A stretch of 43,714 nucleotides of DNA, from contig JAUYJT010000028.1 of the NCBI GenBank assembly GCA_030700225.1, forward strand, positions 1 to 43,714. Reading direction: 5' to 3'. The notes under the pieces were generated by a model. That model was not told where the DNA came from and searched no databases. It saw only the letters and a program-made list of their open reading frames with translations. Made by a program: the position numbers and the translations under genes. Positions 1-8,437 of the stretch are shown here, piece by piece (the stretch's first letter is position 1; every line of letters begins with the position of its first letter). Source of the stretch: Candidatus Nanopelagicales bacterium (GTDB lineage: Bacteria > Actinomycetota > Actinomycetes > S36-B12 > GCA-2699445).

Positions 1-102
1 TGCCTGCACAGCGAGCCCGGAGGACCTACCTCCATCACCAACACAGCACGGTCCACAATCACGACCTCCTACATCGCAACCACTCGCCTTTCAGGACACA
101 CT

Positions 103-172
103 CCTCTGATGATCATGGAGGTCGACGATCACCCAGGAAGGAATGATCGCTGACGAGCTTGATCATCAGAGG
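103..172. repeat. Perfect 13-bp inverted repeat, 44-nt spacer
   Basis: The arm CCTCTGATGATCA (103-115) is matched exactly by its reverse complement TGATCATCAGAGG (160-172). The arms flank 44 nt that contain further GATC-containing words. The element lies in the 222 nt downstream of the miaA stop, a stretch with no recognisable gene. It could be an operator pair, a transcript hairpin downstream of miaA, or the ends of a small degenerate element. The symmetry is plainly visible; the function is unknown. Confidence 0.5.
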
Positions 173-222
173 ATTCGCATCATCTGGGCCTCCGTAGAGA
201 CGAATGCGCCGGTGGATTCGAG

Positions 223-1179
223 TCAATCCTGGGGCGTTGACCCGGACTCCCTCCATCGTTGTAACAAGTCCGCCGCTTCCTCGAGCCTGTCATGATCACA
301 GCCGTCCAGCCATTTGACGCGCGTGTCGGCCCGGAACGTACGGTCCTGCCGACGAGCCAGGCGCTTCGTCGCTCTGACCGTTTCAGCTTGAGCCTCGGCC
401 TGGGTCATCTCCCCTTCGATGAACCCGATGGCCTGTGAGTACCCGACTGCCTTGCATGCTGTGGGCCCGGACAGCAAACCCGCCGATATCAGCCGACGTG
501 TTTCCTCGATCAGCCCCGACTCCCACATGCGGGCAACACGCTGCGCGATCAGGTCATCGAGCTCGGGTCTGGGTCGAGTTACCCCGAGCCACAGCGTGGG
601 ATGCCAGCTATGAGGCTCGGGCAGCACAGCCCGGTACCTGCCGGTCAGTGAAATCACTTCCAGGGCTCTGACGATTCGCCGGCCGTTTCCCGGCAGGATC
701 CCGGACGCGGCGGCTGGGTCCAACTCAGCCAAGCGCGCATGCAACGTTTCGGGGCCAACGGCCGCTAACTCCGCGACAAGCTCAGCCCTGATCCCAGCGT
801 CGCGCGGCGGGATCTCCAGCACGTCGCACACTGCGCGCACGTACAGCCAAGACCCACCCACGACCAGCGGAATCCGACCCCTGTCCCAGACTTCCACGAC
901 GATCGCGCGAGCGAGGTCACGGTACTCCTTGACGGACGCTGGCTCGGCTACGTCCCAAATGTCGAGGCAGTGGTGTGGCACTGCCGCACGCTCAGCCGCA
1001 CTCGCCTTGGCGGTCCCTATGTCCATGCCTCGGTACAGCTGCATCGCATCCGCGTTGACGATCTCGCCGCCAATCCGGAGGGCCAGTCGCGTAGCCAGTG
1101 CGGACTTGCCCGCCGCCGTTGGACCGACGATCGCCACGACCGCTGCTGCGTTCAGGGGCGAGTCGGGCATACCAATCAT
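223..1179 (-). CDS. miaA: tRNA dimethylallyltransferase MiaA
   Basis: Transfers the dimethylallyl group of DMAPP to N6 of A37 in tRNAs reading codons that start with U; MiaB then methylthiolates the product. The 318-aa length is normal for the family. A P-loop GPTAAGKS sits at about residues 19-26, followed by the NADAMQLYRGMDIGTAK segment with the catalytic Asp, the PHHCLDIW motif and the NGRRIVRALEV motif. Two in-frame ATGs (1179 and 1170) are possible starts and neither has a strong ribosome site. In many actinobacteria miaA lies near miaB, as here, but a small gene on the opposite strand separates them. The usual neighbours dapF and hflX are not seen downstream within the window. Confidence 0.96.
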   Translation of the reverse strand: MIGMPDSPLNAAAVVAIVGPTAAGKSALATRLALRIGGEIVNADAMQLYRGMDIGTAKASAAERAAVPHHCLDIWDVAEPASVKEYRDLARAIVVEVWDRGRIPLVVGGSWLYVRAVCDVLEIPPRDAGIRAELVAELAAVGPETLHARLAELDPAAASGILPGNGRRIVRALEVISLTGRYRAVLPEPHSWHPTLWLGVTRPRPELDDLIAQRVARMWESGLIEETRRLISAGLLSGPTACKAVGYSQAIGFIEGEMTQAEAQAETVRATKRLARRQDRTFRADTRVKWLDGCDHDRLEEAADLLQRWRESGSTPQD

Positions 1180-1223
1180 GATTCCGTATGCTTCACACCA
1201 CTAACCCAATGGGAGGAGACGCA

Positions 1224-1520
1224 GTGAGCGACGCGTTGGACAGTCTCAAGGACAAAGCCAGTGACGTTCTGGGCAAAGCCGCCGCCGGAGCAGGCGAAGT
1301 TCAAGAACAGGTCAGCGGTGCCGTTCAGCAGGTCACGGGGAAAGTCAGCGAGCTGGCCGAACAGCACGGAGACAAGGTCACCGGAGCTGTCGGACTCGCC
1401 AAGGGCATCATCGACGAAAAGACAGGCGGGAAGCTGACGCCAGTGACCGACAAGGTCGAGGACGTCACCAACAGGATCGCCCAAGCTCTAGGTGCGAGCG
1501 GGGATCAAGAGACATCCTGA
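1224..1520 (+). CDS. MT0933-family (antitoxin-like) small protein
   Basis: A 98-aa, Lys/Asp/Glu/Ala-rich, probably helical or partly disordered protein. The GTG start at 1224 is preceded by GGAGGAG at 1212-1218, so upstream in-frame ATGs are unlikely starts. The segment GIIDEKTGGKLTPVTDKVED matches the core of the actinobacterial MT0933/Rv0909 antitoxin-like family (ID-KTGGK-x-V-K/D). A TATGCT hexamer at 1187-1192 is a candidate -10 element overlapping the divergent miaA start region. No toxin gene lies beside it, so an antitoxin role is not supported by context. It could equally be a stress-type coiled-coil protein. The reading frame is convincing; the function is not. Confidence 0.75.
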   Translation: MSDALDSLKDKASDVLGKAAAGAGEVQEQVSGAVQQVTGKVSELAEQHGDKVTGAVGLAKGIIDEKTGGKLTPVTDKVEDVTNRIAQALGASGDQETS

Positions 1521-1530
1521 GCGCCTGAGC

Positions 1531-2970
1531 TCATCGCACAGTTGGCATCCCAATCTCCGTCACCGAAGATGGGTCGCCGCAGACAGTCGTCTGAGGGAAA
1601 GGATCCGTCACCGCCACGTCTTTGTCCGCGACCAAGTAGTGAGGGGAGGTCGCAGTGACAGTCGCGATCGCCACATCCCCGGGCGCCAACGTCACCCCCT
1701 CCGGCCTTGCCGCGTGTACGAGCCGGTTGTCCCGAGCTCGCCCGCTGACTCTGCTCGTGGAACCGTCCTTGCGCCCGGATGAGTCGGAGATCATTACCTC
1801 CACCGTGCGCCCGGTGAACCTGGCGTTCTCTTCCATCGCGATTCCCGCGACCAGTCGCTCCAAGCGGTGATAGCGACTCGACACGACATCGGCAGGCACT
1901 TGATCCTCGTATTCGGCAGCTGGCGTGCCGGGCCTGGGCGAGTACTTGAACGTGAACGCCCCGGCGAACCGCGACTGTTCGACAACCGCCATCGTCTGGT
2001 CGAAATCGTCGTCTGTTTCGCCCGGAAACCCAACGATGATGTCCGTGGTGAACGCCGCGTCCGGGATGCTGGCGCGAACGTCCGCGATAGTCCGCAAGAA
2101 CTTGTCAGCCCTGTACGAGCGGCGCATCCGTCGCAGCACGTCATCCGAGCCGCTTTGCAGTGGAATGTGCAGATGCGGCATGACGGTCGGTGTTTCCGCC
2201 ATCGCGGCGATCACGTCAGCGGTGAAGTCCCTCGGGTGCGGGCTCGTGAAGCGCACGCGGCGAATGCCAGGAACAGCCCCGACTGTGCGCAGTAGCTCCG
2301 CGAAGGCTCCGCGCTGACCGAACTGGACACCGTAGGCGTTCACGTTCTGCCCCAGCAGGGATATCTCCCGCGCTCCCGATTCCGCCAGGGCGCGCACCTC
2401 CGCCACGATCTGCTCCTGCCGACGATCCCGCTGGCGGCCTCGCAGCTTCGGCACGATGCAGTAGGTGCAGGTGTTGTTGCAGCCCACGCTGATCGACACC
2501 CACGCTGAATGCGCCGATGCCCGCCTAGCTGGAAGGTCTGACGGGAAGGCCCGCAGCGACTCGATGATTTCGATCTGAGCTTCGCCGGAACCGCTGGCGC
2601 GTTCAAGCAGTACGGGCAGCGCGTCCACGTTGTGCGTGCCGATCACGACGTCGACACACGAGGCTCTTTCGAGGATGCGCTCCCGGTCTTTCTGAGCCAG
2701 ACAACCCGCCACGGCCACGAGAAGGTTGGGGTTCTCCCTCTTGCGCGCCGCCAGTATGCCCAGGTTCCCGTAGAGGCGGTTATCGGCATTCTCGCGGACC
2801 GCGCAGGTGTTGATCACGATGACGTCCGCTTGGTCTCCGGGCGATGCCTGCCGGAATCCGGCGGTGTGAAGGACTCCCGCGATCCGCTCAGAGTCGTGCG
2901 CGTTCATCTGGCATCCGATCGTGCGCACTTCGAACGTGCGCGCCCGCGATGCCGTCGGTGCCGGCTTCAC
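1531..2970 (-). CDS. miaB: tRNA-2-methylthio-N6-dimethylallyladenosine synthase MiaB
   Basis: Radical-SAM methylthiotransferase that converts i6A37 to ms2i6A37 using two [4Fe-4S] clusters. The N-terminal UPF0004 domain starts with [14 protein letters not shown]. The radical-SAM cysteines are in GCNNTCTYC (C-x3-C-x2-C), and a TRAM-like domain ends the protein. I place the start at GTG 2970, which overlaps the TGA of the upstream lipoprotein gene as GTGA and gives 479 aa. The frame is open further upstream, but that part reads as non-homologous sequence lying over the lipoprotein gene. Translational coupling to the lipoprotein gene is likely. The Fe-S need links it functionally to the suf operon at 21-28 kb. 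Confidence 0.95.
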   Translation of the reverse strand: MKPAPTASRARTFEVRTIGCQMNAHDSERIAGVLHTAGFRQASPGDQADVIVINTCAVRENADNRLYGNLGILAARKRENPNLLVAVAGCLAQKDRERILERASCVDVVIGTHNVDALPVLLERASGSGEAQIEIIESLRAFPSDLPARRASAHSAWVSISVGCNNTCTYCIVPKLRGRQRDRRQEQIVAEVRALAESGAREISLLGQNVNAYGVQFGQRGAFAELLRTVGAVPGIRRVRFTSPHPRDFTADVIAAMAETPTVMPHLHIPLQSGSDDVLRRMRRSYRADKFLRTIADVRASIPDAAFTTDIIVGFPGETDDDFDQTMAVVEQSRFAGAFTFKYSPRPGTPAAEYEDQVPADVVSSRYHRLERLVAGIAMEENARFTGRTVEVMISDSSGRKDGSTSRVSGRARDNRLVHAARPEGVTLAPGDVAIATVTATSPHYLVADKDVAVTDPFPQTTVCGDPSSVTEIGMPTVR

Positions 2971-3947
2971 TCGATGAGGATGTACTCGGGCTGCGGCCGA
3001 AGCTTCAGAACCTGCTTGGGCGTCATAAGGACACCGCCCGTCGCGACATCCTCCTCGTAGAACAGCTTGAAGCCCGCGTGAATGTACTTGGGCTGATTCT
3101 TGGTCAGCACGTTCCATGTGTAGGTCTTCGCGCTCGGACTACCTATTCCATCAACCGATCGGATAATCACGACGCCTTCGTGTGGCTTCAGCGCCTTCGG
3201 CTTGGCGACCACGTACGGCGCCACCTGGTGGAAGACCATTACCTTCTCCGGCAGGTCGTACTGAGCCACTATCTCGGATAGGTACTCGGCCACCTCGTTG
3301 AGTTCCTTGCCTGACGAGTTGCCGTAGCCATCACGGATCGGCACCTCGTCCGGATCCATAGCCCATTCGGGGTCAAGCGCGACGCCGACGTCCGGCTCCT
3401 TCAGGAATTTCTCATAATGCTTGAGCTCGGGCAGGAAGTCCGACCGACCGGGCTGAATGTCCAGCAGCAGAAGGGCCTTGTCGCGACGCGCGGCGTTCAG
3501 GTACCTGCGCACGAGCTTGTCGCTCTGCCGGACTCGGTACATGCCGTCCGTGCCTGGCGACCCCATGACGAGCACGGTGATCAACTCGTACACCGGCAGC
3601 ACCTTGCGGCCTCCCGCGTAGCGGGCTCCGACGCGCTCGATCTGAGCACCCACCGCGTCCAAGTCACCGTATAGCCTCCCTAGAGCCGGAGCCCCTTCCA
3701 GTCCGGAGTAGCCGAAGAGTCGGTATTCGGGGAAGATCTCGCGGCCACCTCGCGGCAGCTCGGGCGGCGGGGCGGATGGGCTGGGCGCCGGGTCGTCTCC
3801 GGTCCCGTCCCCCGGCTGGTTAGACCCGGTCTGGAAGAGGGAGCATCCTGAAAGAACCAATGAGACCGCCAGAAGCGGGAGACCCACCGCGAGACCCTTG
3901 CGCTTCACCGCAACCCGCTTTCGTAGTGAAGCCCAAGGATAGGCCAC
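2967..3947 (-). CDS. Lipoprotein of unknown function
   Basis: The 326-aa precursor has a basic N-terminus (KRKG), a hydrophobic stretch and a lipobox LVLSGC near residues 30-35, then a Gly/Pro/Ser/Asp-rich linker and a soluble domain. It is expected to be lipid-anchored on the outer face of the membrane. I do not recognise the family with certainty. The soluble part contains [28 protein letters not shown] and a HQVAPYVV segment, which look like a TIM-barrel-type fold but prove nothing about catalysis. It lies between ackA (20 nt) and miaB (4-nt overlap), so it is probably cotranscribed with them. A GTG at 3908 is an alternative start. Confidence 0.85.
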   Translation of the reverse strand: MAYPWASLRKRVAVKRKGLAVGLPLLAVSLVLSGCSLFQTGSNQPGDGTGDDPAPSPSAPPPELPRGGREIFPEYRLFGYSGLEGAPALGRLYGDLDAVGAQIERVGARYAGGRKVLPVYELITVLVMGSPGTDGMYRVRQSDKLVRRYLNAARRDKALLLLDIQPGRSDFLPELKHYEKFLKEPDVGVALDPEWAMDPDEVPIRDGYGNSSGKELNEVAEYLSEIVAQYDLPEKVMVFHQVAPYVVAKPKALKPHEGVVIIRSVDGIGSPSAKTYTWNVLTKNQPKYIHAGFKLFYEEDVATGGVLMTPKQVLKLRPQPEYILIE

Positions 3948-3967
3948 GCCATCTGGACCATTGCCGG

Positions 3968-5149
3968 TCAGCTCATGGCGAGGACCTCCGCTGATTGTTC
4001 CGCGATGGCGTGCTCCTCGTCAGTCGGCACCACTAGCGCCCGGACCGGGGCTCGCTTCGCGCTGATGTCGCGGATCCCGGAGCCACCCTCGTTGGCCACC
4101 GGATCCAGTTCAATCCCCTGGGACTTGAGTCCAGCGCACACGGTCGCCCTGATCCAGGGGTCGTGTTCTCCAATGCCAGCGGTGAAGACGATCGCGTCAA
4201 CGCCACCCAGCGTGAAAACGTAGGCGCCCAGGTACTTGCGGATCCGGTGAGCGGAGACGCGCCTAGCGAGATCGGCATCCTTGTCGCCGGATTCCGCTCG
4301 CCGGTGCACTTCGCGCATGTCGTTGACTCCGCACAATCCCAGCAGCCCCGACTTGTGATTCAGCATCGAGTCGATGTCGTCCGCAGACCAGCATTCGCGC
4401 CCCAGGATGACTGGAATCGACGGATCGATATCACCACTGCGGGTGCCCATGACCAGGCCCTCCAGAGGCGTGACGCCCATCGACGTTTCAACGCTGCGGC
4501 CACCAGCAACGGCGCAAGCACTCGCCCCGTTGCCCAGATGCATCGTCACGGCGCGCATCCGGTCGAGCGGAATCTGGAGGAACTCCGCCGCGCGTTGGCT
4601 GACGTACTGGTGGGAAGTGCCGTGGAATCCGTAGCGATGGAGGCGGTGCTTACCAGCGACTTCGCGGTCGATCGCGTAGGTTCGCGCGTCGGCGGGAATC
4701 GTCGTGTGGAAGGCCGTGTCGAAGACAGCGACCTGCGGCACGCCTGGAAACGTCCGCATCGCCGCACCGATCCCACTCAGGCCAGCCGGGTTATGAAGCG
4801 GCGCCAAGGGGACGCAGTCCTGGATCGCGGCGATGACGTCGCGATCGATGAGGGTCGGGCGCGTGAACGAATCGCCGCCATGAACAACCCGATGGCCGAC
4901 AACGCCTGGGTGGTGAACTCCAACCACGTCCAACCGGCGCCGGACCTCAGCGAACGCCGCATCGTGATCCGGAACCGGCGTCTGCGTCTGCTCCCCGGCG
5001 GCACCGCAGGCGGGCTCATGCGAGATCGTTGACGTCGCCTCACCTATTCGCTCGACTATGCCGGCCACCATTCTGGCCCCGCTACCGGAATCGACCACCG
5101 CGTACTTCAGCGATGACGAGCCGGCGTTGATCACCAGCACCTGAGTCAC
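3968..5149 (-). CDS. ackA: Acetate kinase
   Basis: Reversibly interconverts acetyl phosphate + ADP and acetate + ATP in the cytoplasm. The 393-aa length is standard for the ASKHA acetate kinases. Visible motifs are NAGSSSLKYAV near the N-terminus (phosphate/nucleotide site), GHRVVHGG (substrate Arg), VFDTAFH (catalytic Asp), MHLGNGASACA and TRSGDIDPSIP (second Arg). The GTG start overlaps the pta stop as GTGA, so the two genes are translationally coupled in the order pta-ackA. Together with phosphoketolase at 32.6-35.0 kb it gives a route from sugar phosphates to acetate with ATP gain. Confidence 0.98.
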   Translation of the reverse strand: MTQVLVINAGSSSLKYAVVDSGSGARMVAGIVERIGEATSTISHEPACGAAGEQTQTPVPDHDAAFAEVRRRLDVVGVHHPGVVGHRVVHGGDSFTRPTLIDRDVIAAIQDCVPLAPLHNPAGLSGIGAAMRTFPGVPQVAVFDTAFHTTIPADARTYAIDREVAGKHRLHRYGFHGTSHQYVSQRAAEFLQIPLDRMRAVTMHLGNGASACAVAGGRSVETSMGVTPLEGLVMGTRSGDIDPSIPVILGRECWSADDIDSMLNHKSGLLGLCGVNDMREVHRRAESGDKDADLARRVSAHRIRKYLGAYVFTLGGVDAIVFTAGIGEHDPWIRATVCAGLKSQGIELDPVANEGGSGIRDISAKRAPVRALVVPTDEEHAIAEQSAEVLAMS

Positions 5150-7239
5150 GACGACCTCTGTTGGATCTGTTGGGCTTGCAGCGCGGTGATGATCACAGTG
5201 TTGACGATGTCCTCGACCGTTGCGCCGCGGCTTAGGTCGTTGACGGGTAGCCGGAGCCCCTGCAGGATCGGGCCCATCGCCTGAGCCCCCGAGGATCGTT
5301 GAACAGCCTTGTAGGTGTTGTTGCCTGTGTTGAGATCGGGGAATACCAGCACGGTCGCATGTCCGGCCACAGCCGATCCAGGCAACTTAGCGGCGGCGAC
5401 TCCAGGATCAACGGCGGCGTCGTACTGGATCGGACCCTCTACGGGCAGGTCCGGTTCCAGCTCCCTGACTATGGCGGTCGCGGCCGCGACCTTCTGCACG
5501 TCTTCACCACTTCCGGACGACCCTGTGGAGTACGACAACATCGCCACGTATGGGTCGATCCCGAACGCCCGCGCGGTCCTGGCCGATGAAAGCGCGATGT
5601 CAGCGAGCTGCCGCTCATCCGGATCGGGAATCACGGCGCAGTCCCCATAAACAAGAACCCGGTCCGACATCGCCATCAGGAACACGCTGGAGACGACCGA
5701 AGTTCCGGGTGCGGTTCTGATGATCTGAAGGGCTGGCCTGACGGTGTCAGCCGTGGTGTGCGTGGCTCCGCTGACCATGCCATCGGCCAACCCGGCGTTC
5801 ACCATCATCGTGCCGAACCACGTGGGATCCCCAGACAGGTCATGGGCGCTTTCCTCGGTCATCCCCTTGGCCTTGCGCTTCCGCAGAATCTCCGCAGCGA
5901 ACCCGTCGCGCAGTTCGCTGGTCCATGGGTTGATCACCGCGGCGCTCGACAGGTCCAAGCCCGCTCGCACACACTTGTCAGCGATACCGTCGGGGTCCCC
6001 CAGTACAGTCACGTCAACAGCGTCCATGCGCAGCAGCCTGTCGGCAGCCGCGAGAACACGCGGGTCCGATCCCTCAGGCAGGACGATTCTTCGCTTGTCG
6101 GCGCGAGCGCGGGAAAGTAGCCTCCGCGCGAACATGACCGGCGTCACCGCGTCCGAACGCGTCGCGCTCAGCCGGTCCACGAGTTGTTCAACCGGCATGT
6201 TGTCCTCGAACAGCCGTACCGCCAACTCCACCCGGTTCCGATCACCGCTGGTCAGTGAACCCTGCAAGTGCGAGAGGCGCTCAACAGTTTCGTATGTCTG
6301 TGCCGCTGTTAGCAGGACGGGCACCGACTCACCGCGAAGTCCCCTCGCGAACCGCAGGAGCGCGGGATCGGGTTCGTACCCGCCTGTGAGCAGCAAGCCG
6401 GAAACCGGCGGAATGCCTGAGCTGAACCGCCCAACAAGCGCGAGGAGGATGATGTCAGATCTGTCGCCGGGAACGATCACCAATGCTTCTGGATGCAGCC
6501 GCTCCATGACGTGAGCCAATGACATCGCACCGACCGCGAACGTGGAGATTGTGCGCGCGAGTCCGGCACCACTGCCCGCGAGGACCTTCGCGTCCATCGC
6601 GCCGGCAACGTCGGCGACAGTTGGCAGAGCTAGCGACGGCTCATCGGGAAGCAGCCAGATCGGAACGCCGCCCACGTCGCTGCCCGCGTCAACGAGCGCT
6701 GACATCTGCTCTGGAATCACCCGGCTAACGATGAAACCGAAGACTGGGACCTTATGTTCGTCGAAGCTCTTGCGGGCCGCGTCAAGCACACCGTGGACCT
6801 GTCCCACCGGATGACGGCGCGCGTTCACGACGACCAGCGCAGGCGCGCCCAGCTCGGATGCCATCTGCGCGTTCAGGGCGAACTCAAACGCCGCCGAGGC
6901 GCCCGCGAAGTCGGTTCCCTCGATAACCACAGCGTCACAGAACTCGGTCAGTGAGTCGTAAGCCGACAACACCCTGTCCAAGAGAGCACGTGGCGCGCTC
7001 TCGCCCAGTAAGGCCACGTCATCAGTCGTTGCGCCGAATGACTGGTCATAGGTTTGCGCCAAGTGATAGCGGCTTCGCATCAACTCAATGACAGGGTCAA
7101 GTTCGTCACCGCCCTTGATCACCGGCCGGAAGTAGCCCAGCTGGCCCGTCCTCGCGGCGGCCTCTTCCATGCAGCCGAGGGACACTATCGACTTCCCGCT
7201 TTCGGGCTCGACCGACGTGATGTACACAGCAGGCGTCAT
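5146..7239 (-). CDS. pta: Phosphate acetyltransferase (long form with N-terminal P-loop and DRTGG domains)
   Basis: Interconverts acetyl-CoA + Pi and acetyl phosphate + CoA. At 697 aa it is the long Pta type. The N-terminal BioD-like P-loop domain has TSVEPESGKSIVSLG. A middle DRTGG-type domain follows, and the C-terminal catalytic domain begins near residue 365 (ARRLLSRARADKRRIVLPEG) and carries DGMVSGATHTTADTVRPALQ and SYSTGSSGSG. No strong ribosome site precedes the ATG at 7239; TAGTGA lies a few bases upstream, so a very short leader is possible. It is the first gene of the run pta-ackA-lipoprotein-miaB. Confidence 0.97.
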   Translation of the reverse strand: MTPAVYITSVEPESGKSIVSLGCMEEAAARTGQLGYFRPVIKGGDELDPVIELMRSRYHLAQTYDQSFGATTDDVALLGESAPRALLDRVLSAYDSLTEFCDAVVIEGTDFAGASAAFEFALNAQMASELGAPALVVVNARRHPVGQVHGVLDAARKSFDEHKVPVFGFIVSRVIPEQMSALVDAGSDVGGVPIWLLPDEPSLALPTVADVAGAMDAKVLAGSGAGLARTISTFAVGAMSLAHVMERLHPEALVIVPGDRSDIILLALVGRFSSGIPPVSGLLLTGGYEPDPALLRFARGLRGESVPVLLTAAQTYETVERLSHLQGSLTSGDRNRVELAVRLFEDNMPVEQLVDRLSATRSDAVTPVMFARRLLSRARADKRRIVLPEGSDPRVLAAADRLLRMDAVDVTVLGDPDGIADKCVRAGLDLSSAAVINPWTSELRDGFAAEILRKRKAKGMTEESAHDLSGDPTWFGTMMVNAGLADGMVSGATHTTADTVRPALQIIRTAPGTSVVSSVFLMAMSDRVLVYGDCAVIPDPDERQLADIALSSARTARAFGIDPYVAMLSYSTGSSGSGEDVQKVAAATAIVRELEPDLPVEGPIQYDAAVDPGVAAAKLPGSAVAGHATVLVFPDLNTGNNTYKAVQRSSGAQAMGPILQGLRLPVNDLSRGATVEDIVNTVIITALQAQQIQQRSS

Positions 7240-7278
7240 CTGATCACTACTTCCCGCCTAGCCAGCCGCGCGGGGAAT

Positions 7279-7824
7279 TCACGGCAGCACTCCCGCATGG
7301 GCCAGGGCCATTCGCAACAGCCTGTCGCGACCTCCGGTCATCTCCATGACGACGTCACTGCTCACGACCTGCGCCGGGGTGTACCAGGCGAGATCCAGAG
7401 CCTGCCGCGACGGCTGGCAGTCGCCGTCGAGCGGTACCACGAACGCCAGGCTCACAGCGTGCTGTCGGGGATCCTGGAATCCGGTGATGGAGGGGTCGGG
7501 GAAGTACTCCACGACGGTGAATGGCTGCGGAGCCGCGGGAATTCGGGGCAGGGCGACGGGTCCCAGGTCCTTCTCCAGGTGTCTGAGAAGAGCGTCCCGA
7601 ATCCGCTCGCCCACGTGAACGCGGCCTGAGACCACGGTTCGACTCAGGGAGCCGTCTGGCATCGCTTGAAGCAGAAGTCCGACATGAGTGACTTGCCCGA
7701 CCGCGTCGACTCGAACAGGGACCGCGTCCAAGTACACGACCGGCAGCTGGCCTCTTGCCTGGATCAAGTCGTCGTCGCTGAGCCACCCGCCTTGCGTTTG
7801 CGTGAAGTCGGCAACCTCGCCCAT
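7279..7824 (-). CDS. Nudix-superfamily protein of the DUF4916 type
   Basis: A 181-aa protein opening with GGWLSDDDLIQARGQLPVVY and VPVRVDAVGQVTHVGLLLQ, the pattern of the actinobacterial DUF4916 group, which has a Nudix fold. A canonical Nudix box (GX5EX7REUXEEXGU) is not visible: the equivalent region reads GERIRDALLRHLEKDLG, lacking the full REUXEE set, so pyrophosphohydrolase activity is uncertain. The ATG at 7824 has GGAGG just upstream on its strand, which fixes the start. It lies 39 nt upstream of pta on the same strand and may be cotranscribed with it. Confidence 0.82.
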   Translation of the reverse strand: MGEVADFTQTQGGWLSDDDLIQARGQLPVVYLDAVPVRVDAVGQVTHVGLLLQAMPDGSLSRTVVSGRVHVGERIRDALLRHLEKDLGPVALPRIPAAPQPFTVVEYFPDPSITGFQDPRQHAVSLAFVVPLDGDCQPSRQALDLAWYTPAQVVSSDVVMEMTGGRDRLLRMALAHAGVLP

Positions 7825-7958
7825 GTGTCCTCCGAGTGAATCCTGCCGGGTAACCAGGGGATTCGCGACCGTTTTGGTGATTCGGATCGCCTCCGCGCTC
7901 GCCCCGCATCCGCTGACGCCGGCGCGTAGGGTCGCAAAGGAGTAGCCGGAGGTGAGCC

Positions 7959-8288
7959 GTGGCCTACGACCGGGGGCTAGCTGACAGGGTCCTAGCCGAG
8001 ATGGATGACGAACCGGACGTAATGACGCGCAAGATGTTCGGAGGGCTTTGCGTGATGTGGCGCGGGAACATGCTCGGCGGCGTCATTGGCGATGACCTGG
8101 CGCTCAGGGTCGGCGCGGACGCCTATGACGATCTCATCGATCGACCCGGCGCCCGGCCGATGGACTTCACCGGCAGGCCCATGAAGGGCATGCTCATGGT
8201 CTCCCCGTCCGTGCTGGGTGACGAAACAGCGCTGGCCGAGTGGATCGGCAAAGCGAAGGACTTCGTGGGGACGCTTCCGGCCAAGTAG
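7959..8288 (+). CDS. TfoX N-terminal-domain protein
   Basis: A 109-aa protein that is essentially a TfoX/Sxy N-terminal domain: MTRKMFGGLCVMWRGNMLGG followed by DDLALRVGADAYDDLIDRPG and MKGMLMVSP. In gammaproteobacteria TfoX regulates competence, but stand-alone actinobacterial versions have no established role and competence should not be inferred. The GTG start at 7959 has GGAGG at 7948-7952, a 6-nt gap. The gene diverges from the Nudix-like gene across 134 nt and lies 149 nt upstream of the peptide transporter. Confidence 0.88.
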   Translation: MAYDRGLADRVLAEMDDEPDVMTRKMFGGLCVMWRGNMLGGVIGDDLALRVGADAYDDLIDRPGARPMDFTGRPMKGMLMVSPSVLGDETALAEWIGKAKDFVGTLPAK

Positions 8289-8437
8289 GAACGTTCGCCA
8301 ATCAGTCCGCGAAGGCCCAGTAGCACAACAGCAAGCTCTACCGGCAAGCACTCGTACGACGTGTCGAATTCAGCCGATTCCGGATCAAACCCGGCAACCG
8401 GCCGCTACGGTGATCTCCACGCGGGCGAGGGGGTGTC

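Noticed and set aside
205-230. tRNA T-arm-like sequence GGATTCGAGTCAATCC
   Set aside because: The loop is 6 rather than 7 nt and no matching acceptor, D-arm or anticodon arm is found upstream.
4163-5032. Open frame of 289 codons on the plus strand
   Set aside because: It is antisense to ackA, whose motifs are unmistakable, and its sequence looks like frame noise.
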